The notes: generated from the letters alone by a model not told the origin. DNA of 64,000 nucleotides from Gammaproteobacteria bacterium (GCA_016744375.1 JADGEM010000009.1:1-64000), one strand, 5' to 3'; counted from the first letter of the stretch, positions 28,480 to 38,085 are shown. Numbers and translations: made by a program.

Positions 28480-28562
28480 TTGGTAAGCCCTGCACAAGCT
28501 GATGAATTTATTAACGCATCGCTACGCTTGCTAAAATTCACAACTTGCACAGAGCTTACCAA
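28480..28562. repeat. 30-bp imperfect inverted repeat
   Basis: Left arm 28480-28509 (starting TTGGTAAGCCCTG) pairs with right arm 28533-28562 (ending CAGAGCTTACCAA) around a 23-base centre. About 25 of 30 positions match, with mismatches concentrated inside the arms. Neither arm belongs to a gene. It lies about 260 bases from the island's right end. It could fold as a cruciform or as a structured RNA, or serve as a protein-binding site. Confidence 0.65.
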
Positions 28563-28779
28563 CACCTTACCCACCCCAATTCTTAACGAGTTACCCACAT
28601 TTTGCTAATAACCACCTGAATTAGAGGAAAGATTTTAAAGACTATAATAATGACAAGATTTTTTAATATATTTTTAAGATCAAAAGAAAAAAGCAAAAAC
28701 CACTATAAAATTGCCCAGATCAGCAAAAGATAATATACTCCATTAAAGGATATAAGAGAGCTTTTAAGGGCATTTATAA

Positions 28780-28808
28780 AACATTAGAGGTTTCTATAAA
28801 CATTAGAG
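28780..28808. repeat. right terminal repeats of the comM island
   Basis: Two copies of AACATTAGAG lie 18 bases apart: 28780-28789 (followed by G) and 28799-28808, extended by one A at 28798. They are inverted relative to the two copies at the left end (4240-4251 and 4391-4401). The outer copy ends 11 bases before comM sequence resumes. Confidence 0.75.
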
Positions 28809-28819
28809 ATTCCCAGTAT

Positions 28820-29410
28820 GAATTTTCTCAAAAAGTATTAGAAGTATTAAGGGAACCGTTGGAGTCAGGGAGCATTGCCATCTCACGAGCGGCAAAAAAA
28901 GCAGAATTCCCTGCGAAGTTCCAGCTTATTGCTGCTATGAATCCATGTCCGTGTGGTTATTGGGGAGACATCCAAAATAATTGCCGCTGTACCAGTGAGC
29001 AGGTTCAACGATATCAAAACAAGCTGTCAGGCCCATTCCTGGATCGAATTGATATGCATATTGAAGTGCCAGCGCTCTCACATCAGGATCTGCAGGAGAG
29101 CAGTGATTTAATTGAACGTAGTATTGAAGTAAAAAAAAGAGTTATTAATGCTCAAAAGAAACAAAAATCAAGGCGAAACCATTGCAATGCGCATCTGAGT
29201 AATAAAGAGATTGAAGCAGATTGTTATTTGTCGGATGATAACCAGAAGGTTTTGGAGAAAACAATGAATAAAATGAAATTGTCTGCCAGAGCCTATCATC
29301 GTATATTAAAACTTGCACGCACCATTGCCGATTTGGATAATAGTGAAATGATTCAGCTTCACCATTTAACAGAGTCAATCGGGTATCGAAAAATTGATCA
29401 CTTTCAATAA
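28820..29410 (+). pseudogene. comM: 3' part of interrupted comM/yifB
   Basis: The sequence resumes exactly where the 5' part stopped: EFSQKVLEVLREPLESG follows DELP, and the frame is open to the stop codon at 29408-29410 (196 codons). It contains the second half of the AAA+ domain (AAMNPCPCGYWGD, sensor-type LSGPFLDRIDMHIEV) and the C-terminal Mg-chelatase-like domain (LSARAYHRILKLARTIAD). A TTG at 28859 could start translation but would lack Walker A and B. Intact sequence on both sides suggests recent interruption. Confidence 0.95.
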
Positions 29411-30841
29411 ATGGCATCAATGAAAAAGCAAACTATGAATCATTCTTTTTATCAGCAACTGCAAGAAAAAATCCCTCAATGGAAGGCGCATGGATGGCTT
29501 GATGAAAAATCTGCAAACGCTATTCTTAAAGATGCTTTGCTTGATGCTCATAAAAGAGATGATTCAGTTGGTAGTACTCACACTGCGTCTAAGGGTAAAT
29601 CTCATAAATTAAGCCTTATTATAAGTGTCATGGGAGTCCTGTTATTATCAGCGGGTGCTATCAGTTTTTTAGCTGCTAACTGGCAGGGCATGAGTAAACT
29701 AATAAAATTGATATTATTATTTTCCTCTATGGCCAGTGCTTACCTTGCTGCTGCATGGGCACTATCGCCTCATAAATCGTTATACCATCAATCAAAACAA
29801 CGTTACCCTGCTCTGGGGCAGTCTTTTCTATTATTAGGTGTGCTCTTCTTCGGCAATAATATTATGCTTGTTGCTCAGATTTATCATATTGACAGCCATT
29901 ACCCCAATGGTATTTTGTTATGGGCTGCAGGTGCTTTCATTACAACGATTATTATACGTTCTGAAGTGGTTTTAATTGCTGCCAGTCTGCTGGCTTTATT
30001 ATGGACTGGAATGGAGACCTTTGATTTTAGACTTATACATTGGCCCTGGCTGATTTTTTTTGCTGCGAGTGTTTTTACTGTAATACGTCAGAGATATCAT
30101 TTGGCAACACATATTATTGTCATCACACTTTTTTTATGGCTATTGTTTAATTATGAGAATTTTAATTTGTATGTATCAGATGGTGTTATTATACAAACAT
30201 ATCTACTACTGGGTATTACACTGTTTCTCTTTGCTCATACTGTTTATCACAATAATTATTTTTTAAAAATTCTTGCCCGATATGGTTTTGTATTTTCATT
30301 GTTTTTTCTTTATCTGTTAAGTTTTCCAGATTTGGGTTTATACTCAGTCGGAAAAAAACAAAGCATTGGCACAATAATTAACCTGGCCTTAATAGCAGGC
30401 GTTGTTATTATTGCTTTTGTCTATTATAAACAGCATAAACAATCCATGCCGTTTTATAAATGGTCAGGTTTGTTGTGGTTATTGATCCTGGTCATTACTT
30501 TATCCATGAGCCTACTTTCTAATGCAGAAGTTCAAAACGTCAGCATCATTATCATTAATCTGTTGTTGTTCTTATTGGTGATTGGACTTGTATATTCAGG
30601 TTTGTCTGAGCACAATATTTTTTATGTCAATATTGCATTTATTGTTTTTATTATCACCTTTCTTAGTCGATATTTTGATACTTTCTGGAGTCTGATGGAT
30701 CGCTCTTTATTTTTTAGTATTGGCGGTTTATTGTTGATTGTTGGCGGATACTGGCTGGAACAGAAAAGGCGTCAACTGAATCATGTATTTTTAACTCAGT
30801 CTCACAAATCGCATGACAGTGAATATGAAGAGGTACGTTAG
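29411..30841 (+). CDS. DUF2157 multi-spanning membrane protein
   Basis: The 476-aa product starts with a cytoplasmic segment (QQLQEKIPQWKAHGWLDEKSANAIL) typical of DUF2157, followed by about a dozen hydrophobic helices from residue 65 to 460. DUF2157 proteins commonly pair with a GDYXXLXY-domain protein, and the next gene starts directly after this stop. The ORF start sits on the base after the comM stop, so it was probably in comM's transcript; an ATG at 29420 is an alternative. Function unknown. Confidence 0.75.
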   Translation: MASMKKQTMNHSFYQQLQEKIPQWKAHGWLDEKSANAILKDALLDAHKRDDSVGSTHTASKGKSHKLSLIISVMGVLLLSAGAISFLAANWQGMSKLIKLILLFSSMASAYLAAAWALSPHKSLYHQSKQRYPALGQSFLLLGVLFFGNNIMLVAQIYHIDSHYPNGILLWAAGAFITTIIIRSEVVLIAASLLALLWTGMETFDFRLIHWPWLIFFAASVFTVIRQRYHLATHIIVITLFLWLLFNYENFNLYVSDGVIIQTYLLLGITLFLFAHTVYHNNYFLKILARYGFVFSLFFLYLLSFPDLGLYSVGKKQSIGTIINLALIAGVVIIAFVYYKQHKQSMPFYKWSGLLWLLILVITLSMSLLSNAEVQNVSIIIINLLLFLLVIGLVYSGLSEHNIFYVNIAFIVFIITFLSRYFDTFWSLMDRSLFFSIGGLLLIVGGYWLEQKRRQLNHVFLTQSHKSHDSEYEEVR

Positions 30842-31420
30842 ATGAATGATAAACCTCAGATGTCTGTATTTGTTAGAGTGCTGCTTGTTTTATTAATTCT
30901 GACTATACTGTTGATAGCGATGGTGGCTCATAAGCAACGTATATTAACATCGGATACAATTGTTATTCTGCAAACAAAACCTATTGATCCTCGCTCATTG
31001 TTTCGTGGTGATTATGTACGATTGAAATACAATATTAATGAACTGATTTTAGATAAGCTATCAGGTGATAAAGTTTTTCATGTGAATGATAATATCTATG
31101 TTATTTTACAATTATCTGGACGCTTCTGGGAGGCTATTTCAATTCATAAAAATAGAGCTGATATTTCTGAAAAATTAAAGAATACAGTGCTCATTCAGGG
31201 GGTGGTTAAACGAGTGAAGCATCATTTGTCAGCGGTCACTTTAGAGGTCACTTATGGTATTGAAAATTATTTTGTACCAGAAGGTGAAGGACTAAAACTT
31301 GAACGTCCGAAGCCCGGTGATGAAGTGACATTAGAAATTGCATTGGCTGAAGATGGTCAAGCTGTTATTAAGGCCCTCCTGCTAAATGGTGTTCGACAAT
31401 ATGAAGAGACTCTTTTTTAG
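30842..31420 (+). CDS. GDYXXLXY domain protein
   Basis: The 192-aa protein has one N-terminal membrane helix (about 10-28) and the name-giving motif GDYVRLKY near residue 55, preceded by PIDPRSLFR. It should sit in the cytoplasmic membrane with its bulk outside. It starts on the base after the DUF2157 stop, the standard arrangement for this pair, so the two probably act together in the envelope. No activity is known. Confidence 0.8.
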   Translation: MNDKPQMSVFVRVLLVLLILTILLIAMVAHKQRILTSDTIVILQTKPIDPRSLFRGDYVRLKYNINELILDKLSGDKVFHVNDNIYVILQLSGRFWEAISIHKNRADISEKLKNTVLIQGVVKRVKHHLSAVTLEVTYGIENYFVPEGEGLKLERPKPGDEVTLEIALAEDGQAVIKALLLNGVRQYEETLF

Positions 31421-31428
31421 AGCCAGCA

Positions 31429-32142
31429 TCATTTGAAGGTCTGTGCATTATTTACAGCCATCAATGGTTTTAATGTGGTCAGTAAATTGTTAAACAGGCT
31501 GGGGTTAAGTTTTTCCTCCTGATTTAATAATTGTTTCATATGCTCCCGTTGCGTCGGCATGCTAAAACAAGCTGGACAGCTGTCAGGGATAACTGGAAGT
31601 CCGGCAACTTCGGCATAAGCTCTAGTCAGCTCTTCACGTACATAGACAAGTGGTCTTATTACTCGGATATCACCAGTCTGAATGGTGTAATTTGCTTTCA
31701 TCGTCTGTAATTTACCATTATGAAATGCTGACATTAAGAAGCTTTCCGCCAGATCATCAAGATGTTGTGCCAGAGCGAGAATATTATACCCCTCTTTTCT
31801 TGCTGTTGAGTAAAGAATTCCACGCTTCATTCGAGAGCAGAATGAACAAAAAGAATCGCCATCCATTGTATCTTCAGCTTGTTCTAAAATTGCCTGCTCC
31901 TGATAAAAATAAGGAATGCCTAAGTTGGCCAGGTATTCTTTAAGTGGTGACGGATCAAAGCCTTCAATTTGCGGATCTACTGTAATGGCACCCAGATGAA
32001 ATTTAATGGGGGCATATTGCTTTAAATGGTGCAGAATCAGTAATAAGGACAAAGAGTCCTTGCCTCCTGAAACACCTAATAAAATTCGATCGCCTTCATT
32101 GATCATCTTAAAATCAGCAATGGCACGGCCGACGGGGCGCAT
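31429..32142 (-). CDS. ttcA: TtcA-like tRNA 2-thiocytidine synthase
   Basis: The 237-aa protein has the PP-loop SGGKDS (near 25-30), the CxxC pair FCSFCSR and a second Cys pair (CPACF), as in TtcA enzymes that carry a 4Fe-4S cluster and thiolate C32 of some tRNAs. The first residues align with the internal VGEAIADFNMI segment of E. coli TtcA, so this form is shorter (E. coli about 311 aa). No other in-frame start exists before the upstream stop. It converges with the GDYXXLXY gene. Confidence 0.85.
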   Translation of the reverse strand: MRPVGRAIADFKMINEGDRILLGVSGGKDSLSLLLILHHLKQYAPIKFHLGAITVDPQIEGFDPSPLKEYLANLGIPYFYQEQAILEQAEDTMDGDSFCSFCSRMKRGILYSTARKEGYNILALAQHLDDLAESFLMSAFHNGKLQTMKANYTIQTGDIRVIRPLVYVREELTRAYAEVAGLPVIPDSCPACFSMPTQREHMKQLLNQEEKLNPSLFNNLLTTLKPLMAVNNAQTFK

Positions 32143-32317
32143 GAGTTGTTTTGGGGGCTTGAGGTCGTTGGTTTTTATAGTGTTATTCTCAGTTTAAAAC
32201 AAATTATTTTAACATACAGAAGGTAAATTCTAAAAATAACTATTATTATTCCTTGAACAGTCAAGACCTGTCTATTATTCTATAAGTTACGGGAACACAA
32301 TAAATTAGGAAGATATT

Positions 32318-33244
32318 ATGGCTGGCTTTGATGCATTTGTGATTGGTTCAATTATTTTTGTATTTATTTTAATTGTTTTGGGTATGAAGAAAGTGGATCA
32401 GGGAATGGAATATACCGTTGAGCGTTTTGGCCGGTATACTCGCTCACTAAGACCCGGGTTAAGTTTTATTGTCCCGGTCTTTGATGCGATAGGTCATCGA
32501 ATTAATATGATGGAACGTGTGATGGATGTCCCTTCTCAAGAGGTTATTACTAAAGATAATGCCATGATTAAAGTTGATGGCATCGTCTTTTTTCAGGTTA
32601 TGGATAGTGCCAAAGCCTCATATGAGGTTAATAATCTGGAACATGCCATTTTAAACCTCACCATGACAAATATTAGAACGGTAATGGGTTCCATGGATCT
32701 GGATGAGTTGCTATCCAAGCGTGATCAGATCAATAGTGAGCTGTTGGGTGTGGTTGATGAAGCCACCACGCCATGGGGTGTTAAAGTGACACGGATAGAA
32801 ATTAAAGACATTGCCCCTCCGATGGATCTGGTTGATGCAATGGCCCGGCAAATGAAAGCCGAACGAGAAAAACGTGCCAATATTCTTGAAGCTGAAGGTG
32901 AGCGTCAAGCAGAAATTTTGCGCGCAGAAGGCGAGAAACAGGGAGTGATACTTAAGGCTGAGGGTGAACGGGAGGCCGCCTATCGTGAAGCGGAAGCACG
33001 TGAGAGACTTGCAGAAGCAGAAGCAAAGGCAACCCTGATGGTTTCTCAGGCGATTGAAAAGGGTGACATCAATGCCATTAATTATTTTGTTGCGACCAAA
33101 TATGTGGATGCATTAAAAGAAATTGGCAGTGCGGAGAATCAAAAACTGGTCTTTATGCCATTAGAAGCTTCTGGTTTGATTGGGGCAATTGGCGGTATTG
33201 CTGAATTGACCAAAGAAGTGACCAGTAAGAAAAGCTCAGATTAA
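32318..33244 (+). CDS. SPFH/band 7 membrane protein (QmcA/stomatin-like)
   Basis: The 308-aa protein has an N-terminal membrane anchor (about 5-24), then the SPFH domain starting [15 protein letters not shown], and a C-terminal coiled coil of EAEGERQAE-type repeats (190-235). Such proteins form large ring assemblies at membrane microdomains. The downstream NfeD-like gene is the classic partner of SPFH proteins. AGGAAG precedes the ATG. Confidence 0.92.
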   Translation: MAGFDAFVIGSIIFVFILIVLGMKKVDQGMEYTVERFGRYTRSLRPGLSFIVPVFDAIGHRINMMERVMDVPSQEVITKDNAMIKVDGIVFFQVMDSAKASYEVNNLEHAILNLTMTNIRTVMGSMDLDELLSKRDQINSELLGVVDEATTPWGVKVTRIEIKDIAPPMDLVDAMARQMKAEREKRANILEAEGERQAEILRAEGEKQGVILKAEGEREAAYREAEARERLAEAEAKATLMVSQAIEKGDINAINYFVATKYVDALKEIGSAENQKLVFMPLEASGLIGAIGGIAELTKEVTSKKSSD

Positions 33245-33369
33245 TAAGAGCCATCAGCCAAAACATGAAATTTTAGCGCTATCACTTTGCATACATTTCA
33301 ATGGCAAATAAGATAGGGGTACAATTTCATGTTTGATAAGAGTTGTACAGTATTTAAAGTAGGTGTGGA

Positions 33370-33819
33370 ATGGAAGTATTTTATACAAATCTGGAATTCT
33401 GGCACTGGCTGACATTCGCCGTGATTTTAATTATTCTGGAAATGCTGAGCCCAGGAGCCTTTTTTCTGTGGCTGGGCATTGCCGCAGGCTGTGTCAGTAT
33501 TGTGCTCTATGTCCGCCCTGAATTGAGCTGGCAGTACCAGCTGATTTTATTTGCCGTGTTATCGGTTGCGAGTATTGTTTCATGGCGCTTAATCCGTGCA
33601 TATTTTCCCCCGCAAGAATCGGAAGTGCCAAACCTGAACCGTCGGGCTGATCAATACATAGGCCGCATTTTTACTCTGAGTGAACCCATTGTTAATGGTA
33701 TGGGAAAAATTAAAGTGGATGACTCAACCTGGCGAGTGCGTGGTGAAGAGGCGCCCGTCAATACCCAGGTTAAAGTGACTGGTGTTGATGGCATAATTTT
33801 TGATGTTGAGCCCGTGTAA
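33370..33819 (+). CDS. nfeD: NfeD-like membrane protein
   Basis: The 149-aa protein has two or three membrane helices in the first 75 residues and a C-terminal OB-fold (YIGRIFTLSEPIVNGMGKIKVDDSTWRV), the short NfeD form without a protease domain. It follows the SPFH gene by 125 bases and converges with the CheW-like gene. It probably works with the SPFH ring in membrane quality control. Confidence 0.85.
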   Translation: MEVFYTNLEFWHWLTFAVILIILEMLSPGAFFLWLGIAAGCVSIVLYVRPELSWQYQLILFAVLSVASIVSWRLIRAYFPPQESEVPNLNRRADQYIGRIFTLSEPIVNGMGKIKVDDSTWRVRGEEAPVNTQVKVTGVDGIIFDVEPV

Positions 33820-33836
33820 GCAATTGAGCTGCGATT

Positions 33837-34712
33837 TCAAGCTTGAGCAAGTTTAACTAAATTAGATGCTTCTATGAGTAGACAGTCAGCCTGTTCAGCC
33901 TGTTTTAAATAAGCAATAATAATTTCAGAAGCTTCCCCGGTAAGAATATTATCAATGTGCGCCATTGGTTTAAACTGCTCAGACTTAAAGTCAATGACAT
34001 CATTAATATCATCAATGCGCAGGGCAACAATCGGTGTTGTACCATCTTCAGTGATATATAATAATACTTGTCTTGCAGATTCTTTTAAGTGAGTACGAGC
34101 TTGTTCGAAGCGTTTCATCAGGCGCTTTAATGTGACATTCCTTTCATGGCGTAATAGTTTCAAAGCGTGCTCAAGCTCACCGTTTTTTTTCATATCCAGT
34201 AGTTTGTCTGCCAGAGCATGAATTTTTTTGTGGGGCATATCGAATGCAGAAAGTACTTCCATCAGTGTTTCATCACGAGAACTGAATGAGTCGTACCACA
34301 TTCCAAATGCACATTTATGGGGATCTTTAGCTTTGATAAAGGGGGCATCATTGAGCAAACTGTTTTCTAAAGCCGCCATCCACTCAATATGATCTTTTTC
34401 TCTTTCAGTGAGCAATTGAATTAACTCACTGTTTTTTTCAACTCCGGAGTCAAATCCTAGCATATTGGCAAAATCCAGTACCGGAACTGCATTGCCCTGA
34501 AATTCCACCATGCCTACAAGTCCCTTGGCTTCTGCTGGTATGGACTGAATGTGTCCCATTTCCTGGCTTATGGTTAAAACTCTTGCAATATCAATGGCAT
34601 ATAAGGTATCAGAAATCCAAAATGTAAATGCTCTGAGGCCATTTTTATAGTGTTCCATAATTTGATTCTTGGGTGGATGCAAATCAGTTACTTGCATTGC
34701 TGGCATATTCAT
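33837..34712 (-). CDS. CheW-like protein with an inserted CZB zinc domain
   Basis: The 291-aa protein begins with the first half of a CheW fold (residues 25-90: AFTFWISDTLYAIDIARVLTI, GLVGMVEFQGNAVPVLDF). A CZB-like domain at about 105-185 then has the zinc-ligand pattern DPHKCAFGMWY and PHKKIHALAD. The second CheW half follows (residues 220-270: QVLLYITEDGTTPIVALRIDDINDVIDF). CheW domains couple chemoreceptors to CheA; CZB domains sense zinc or oxidants such as hypochlorous acid. The combination suggests a redox- or metal-responsive scaffold. No other chemotaxis gene is nearby. Confidence 0.8.
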   Translation of the reverse strand: MNMPAMQVTDLHPPKNQIMEHYKNGLRAFTFWISDTLYAIDIARVLTISQEMGHIQSIPAEAKGLVGMVEFQGNAVPVLDFANMLGFDSGVEKNSELIQLLTEREKDHIEWMAALENSLLNDAPFIKAKDPHKCAFGMWYDSFSSRDETLMEVLSAFDMPHKKIHALADKLLDMKKNGELEHALKLLRHERNVTLKRLMKRFEQARTHLKESARQVLLYITEDGTTPIVALRIDDINDVIDFKSEQFKPMAHIDNILTGEASEIIIAYLKQAEQADCLLIEASNLVKLAQA

Positions 34713-34924
34713 TTATTAAGTCCTGTCCGAACAGTTTGTTTTTCAGCGCCTGTTTAATTTAAGAATAACGGATAATCCAGAAAAATCTTTAATATTTACA
34801 ACATTTATTATTGAATCCCCTGAATTTAAGTAATAAATTCTGATTTATAGGAAACATTCGGCTATAATAGCGCCCTTTCTTTATAAACTCTTTATTAACT
34901 ATAGCTTATTTTTGGACTTTCACA

Positions 34925-36751
34925 GTGAAAGATATTAGTAAAATCAGAAACATTGCCATCATTGCACACGTTGACCATGGTAAAACCACGCTCGTAGACG
35001 AGCTTCTTAAACAATCAGGTACTTTTGATGAACGCGAGGAACTGTCTGAACGGATGATGGATTCCAATGATCTGGAAAAAGAACGTGGTATTACCATTTT
35101 ATCCAAAAATACAGCCATTGAGTGGAAAGACTACCATATTAATATTGTGGACACCCCGGGACATGCTGATTTTGGCGGTGAGGTGGAACGTGTTTTGTCC
35201 ATGGTCGACTGTGTTTGTTTATTGGTTGATGCTGTTGAAGGCCCCATGCCGCAAACTCGTTTTGTGACTCAAAAAGCGTTTGAGCTGGGTCTGAACCCCA
35301 TAGTAGTGGTCAATAAGATTGATCGTGATGGCGGCCGCCCTGATTGGGTGATTGATCAGACTTTTGAGTTGTTTGACCGCCTGGGTGGTAATGATGATCA
35401 GCTTGATTTCCCAATTGTTTATGCTTCTGCAATTAATGGCTACGCTTCTCTAGAAGATGATGTTCGTGAAGGTGACATGCAGCCTTTATTTGAGACAATT
35501 ATTGATAAAGTCTCACCACCTGATGTTGATATTGATGCACCTTTTCAAATGCAGGTTATCAGTTTGGATTATAATAGCTACATGGGTGTTATTGGTGTTG
35601 GGCGAATCAAACAGGGTACCATTAAAGCAAACACTCCAGTTGTTATTATTGATCATGAAGGGAAAGAGCGTAAAGGCAGAATGTTGAAACTCTTTGGCTT
35701 TAAAGGCTTGGAGAGAATCGAAGTGGCTGAAGCTCAGGCTGGCGATATTATTGCCTTCTGTGGTATTGACGGACTGAATATCTCAGATACTTTATGTGAT
35801 CCGAATGTCGTTGAAGCACTGCCTGCATTAACCGTTGATGAACCCACTGTGACCATGACCTTCCAGGTGAATAATTCACCTTTTGCCGGCCGTGAAGGTA
35901 AATTCGTCACCTCTCGCCAGATTAAAGATCGCCTGGAAAAAGAATTATTGCATAATGTTGCTTTGCGGGTTGAACAGACTGAAGATCCTGATAAATTCAA
36001 AGTATCAGGTCGTGGTGAATTACACTTGGGTATTTTGATTGAAACCATGCGTCGTGAAGGGTTTGAACTGGGTGTATCCAGACCAGAAGTCATCACTAAA
36101 GAAGTTGATGGCGTCATGAGTGAACCGTTTGAAGATGTTATGCTGGATGTTGAAGAGCAGCATCAGGGCGGCATCATGGAAAAAATGGGTGAAGTGAAAG
36201 GTGAACTGAAGGATATGGTTCCTGATGGTAAAGGCCGTGTCAGACTGGAATATATAGTGCCCTCAAGAGGCTTAATTGGTTTCCAGACTGAGTTTATGAC
36301 TCAGACATCCGGGAGTGGTTTATTTTATCATAACTTTTCTCATTATGGACCCATGATCGCCGGCGAATTTGCTCGTCGTGACAAGGGTGTTTTAATCAGC
36401 AATTCACAAGGCGCATCGGTTGCTTTTGGTTTGTTTAACCTGCAGGAGCGTGGTCGCCTGTTTATTAATAGTGGCGTTGATATTTATGAAGGTATGGTTA
36501 TTGGTATTCACTCTCGCAGTAATGATTTAGTGGTTAATGCACTAAAAGCCAAACAACTGACCAATGTACGTGCATCCGGTACGGATGAAGCGGTTACTTT
36601 AACAACTCCAATTAAAATGTCTCTGGAGCAGGCTTTAGAGTTCATTGATGAAGATGAATTAGTTGAAGTGACACCAGAAAACATCAGGATTCGTAAGCGT
36701 TTATTGTCTGAAAATGAGCGTAAACGTGCTGCTCGTCCTAAAAAATCATAA
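34925..36751 (+). CDS. typA: ribosome-associated GTPase TypA/BipA
   Basis: The 608-aa translational GTPase has G1 AHVDHGKTT, the switch motif RGITI, G3 [15 protein letters not shown]4 NKID and the TypA-specific C-terminal domain. It binds the 70S ribosome and aids 50S assembly and stress adaptation. Translation starts with GTG and no in-frame ATG lies nearby. It is a single-gene unit followed by a strong terminator. Confidence 0.97.
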   Translation: MKDISKIRNIAIIAHVDHGKTTLVDELLKQSGTFDEREELSERMMDSNDLEKERGITILSKNTAIEWKDYHINIVDTPGHADFGGEVERVLSMVDCVCLLVDAVEGPMPQTRFVTQKAFELGLNPIVVVNKIDRDGGRPDWVIDQTFELFDRLGGNDDQLDFPIVYASAINGYASLEDDVREGDMQPLFETIIDKVSPPDVDIDAPFQMQVISLDYNSYMGVIGVGRIKQGTIKANTPVVIIDHEGKERKGRMLKLFGFKGLERIEVAEAQAGDIIAFCGIDGLNISDTLCDPNVVEALPALTVDEPTVTMTFQVNNSPFAGREGKFVTSRQIKDRLEKELLHNVALRVEQTEDPDKFKVSGRGELHLGILIETMRREGFELGVSRPEVITKEVDGVMSEPFEDVMLDVEEQHQGGIMEKMGEVKGELKDMVPDGKGRVRLEYIVPSRGLIGFQTEFMTQTSGSGLFYHNFSHYGPMIAGEFARRDKGVLISNSQGASVAFGLFNLQERGRLFINSGVDIYEGMVIGIHSRSNDLVVNALKAKQLTNVRASGTDEAVTLTTPIKMSLEQALEFIDEDELVEVTPENIRIRKRLLSENERKRAARPKKS

Positions 36752-36760
36752 CGAAATTAA

Positions 36761-36799
36761 ACTTGGGCCAGCTTTTGTTCTGAGCCGGTCCGAGTTTTT
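36761..36799 (+). terminator. intrinsic terminator after typA
   Basis: A 9-bp stem with two G-U pairs (ACTTGGGCC 36761-36769 / GGTCCGAGT 36787-36795) is followed directly by a T run. Confidence 0.75.
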
Positions 36800-36921
36800 A
36801 TTCAAAAATATCCCTCCAAATAGTGACTAATTTTCTTTCTTTCGGATAATACGCATTGCGTATTTTGCAAAAACTGCGTACTCTTAATTCAGACAATGAA
36901 TAATTAACTGTGAGGCATTTT

Positions 36922-37374
36922 ATGAAAACTCTAAGAAATACATTAATTTTAGTTAGCGCGTTCTTTTTTTTAATCATGGGATTATCTGCTCAGGCTGATT
37001 CTAGTAAAAAAACATCTAAAGAATATGCGGAGCATATTGTCTATTTTAATGCCTTTCCTACGGACTCGTTACCTTCTGCAATGACCAAGCAGTATGGTTT
37101 AAAGCGTAGTAAAAATTATGCCATGATTAATATTTCTGTGATGGAAAAGGCTGCAGGCATACCAACGGGTGTTAAGTCAAAAGTAACGGGTCAAATAAAA
37201 AATCTGATGGGCCAGAGCCGGGGTATAGAATTCAAAGAAATAAAAGAAGGTAAAGCCATTTACTATATTGCCCAAATCGGTGTACAGAGCAAAGAAACGG
37301 TTAATTTTAATATTGATATTGTACCGGATGGCAGTAAAGAAAAGTATGAAATTAGATTCAGTAAAAAATTCTAG
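36922..37374 (+). CDS. DUF4426-like exported protein
   Basis: From the ATG at 36922 (GTGAGG upstream; a GTG at 36910 would add four residues) the product is 150 aa with a clear signal peptide cut after about SAQA. The mature part (YFNAFPTDSLPSAMTKQYGLKRSKNYAMINISVM) resembles the small periplasmic DUF4426 family by the opening strand and the MINISV motif. Role unknown. It is monocistronic and converges with the TauE-like gene. Confidence 0.6.
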   Translation: MKTLRNTLILVSAFFFLIMGLSAQADSSKKTSKEYAEHIVYFNAFPTDSLPSAMTKQYGLKRSKNYAMINISVMEKAAGIPTGVKSKVTGQIKNLMGQSRGIEFKEIKEGKAIYYIAQIGVQSKETVNFNIDIVPDGSKEKYEIRFSKKF

Positions 37375-37395
37375 GATAATCCTCTGCAGACTGAT

Positions 37396-38082
37396 TTAGG
37401 CCTGCATGCGTATACTGAGATTAAAGAGTGAAAAAACACCGAAGGCAATGATAATGCCTCCTGCCAGAGCTCGCACCCAGTTTTTTCGGATAAAACCGGA
37501 AAGGCTGGTAGCAAAAACACCCATTGCTAATAATAAGGGTAAAGTGCCCAGCCCAAAGCTGAACATTAGCAGGCCGCCCTCAATGGCGTTGCCGGTTGAG
37601 ATGGACCAGATCAGAATGGTGTAAACCAGTCCACAGGGCAGCCAGCCCCATAGTGTACCTAGAATAAATGCCTGAAATGGAGATTTAACCGGTATGAAAC
37701 GTCGGCTGATGGGTTCAATTTGTTTCCAGATCACACTGCCGGCTTTTTCAATTTTCCTCAGACCAAACCACCAGCCGCCAATATATAGACCAAGAGCAAT
37801 CATAAACAGGGCTGCGAAAATCTGCAGGCCAAACTGAATATTATGTAATATGGGCAGGTTTGAAGCCAGCATACTGATTCCGCCGACTAAAACACCTGCC
37901 AGAGTGTAGCTCATAATTCGACCGCTGTTGTAGGCAATAAGGTACGGTAGTGAGCTTTTGCCAGAGCCTTCCTTTATCCCAAAGGTCAGGGCTCCGACAA
38001 TACCACCACACATTCCAAGGCAGTGAACGCCTCCCAGTAAACCGGCAATAAAAGCGGTCAGATAAGATATTTCAACAGGCAT
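37396..38082 (-). CDS. sulfite exporter TauE/SafE-like (DsbD_2) membrane protein
   Basis: The 228-aa protein has six predicted helices and the motif GGVHCLGMCGG near residue 15, with a matching LPCGLVY segment near 148. This class (DsbD-like transmembrane domain) is linked to cytochrome assembly or metal handling, despite being annotated as a sulfite exporter. It begins 3 bases after the xthA stop, so the two are co-transcribed. Confidence 0.75.
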   Translation of the reverse strand: MPVEISYLTAFIAGLLGGVHCLGMCGGIVGALTFGIKEGSGKSSLPYLIAYNSGRIMSYTLAGVLVGGISMLASNLPILHNIQFGLQIFAALFMIALGLYIGGWWFGLRKIEKAGSVIWKQIEPISRRFIPVKSPFQAFILGTLWGWLPCGLVYTILIWSISTGNAIEGGLLMFSFGLGTLPLLLAMGVFATSLSGFIRKNWVRALAGGIIIAFGVFSLFNLSIRMQA

Positions 38083-38085
38083 TTA

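Larger units (their letters stand above)
4238..28819. mobile_element. 24.6-kb genomic island inserted in comM
   Basis: Boundaries are set by comM itself: coding sequence ends at DELP (codon 4235-4237) and resumes with EF at 28820, and joining these points restores a 522-codon frame. The ends carry inverted copies of CTCTAATGTTT (4241-4251 and 28798-28808), each with a second internal copy. The left end encodes two tyrosine recombinases, an HTH protein and a GIY-YIG nuclease. The cargo is a KAP NTPase, type I restriction-modification, a methyltransferase-ATPase-HEPN operon, RecD2, an SGNH hydrolase and a lipoprotein. The five bases AGTAT at 28815-28819 belong to neither comM nor the repeat and could be carried from a previous insertion site. 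comM is a known island target, for example AbaR islands in Acinetobacter, but those use Tn7-like enzymes that are absent here. Confidence 0.92.
27625..28819. other. right end of the island, about 1.2 kb without convincing genes
   Basis: Only short ORFs occur. One, at 27776-27850, has a good ribosome-binding site (AGAAGG) and 24 codons (MALKFSQSG start) and may be the remnant of a longer gene. The stretch also holds a large imperfect inverted repeat at 28480-28562 and the right terminal repeats. An integration region, an origin of transfer or a decayed cargo gene are all possible. Confidence 0.5.

Noticed and set aside
4235-28814. CCC at both island junctions as a target duplication
   Set aside because: Three bases occur by chance easily, and joining the flanks through them would frameshift comM.
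4238-28819. AbaR/Tn7-like identity for the comM island
   Set aside because: No TniA/TniB-type transposase or ATPase is present. The mobility genes are tyrosine recombinases.
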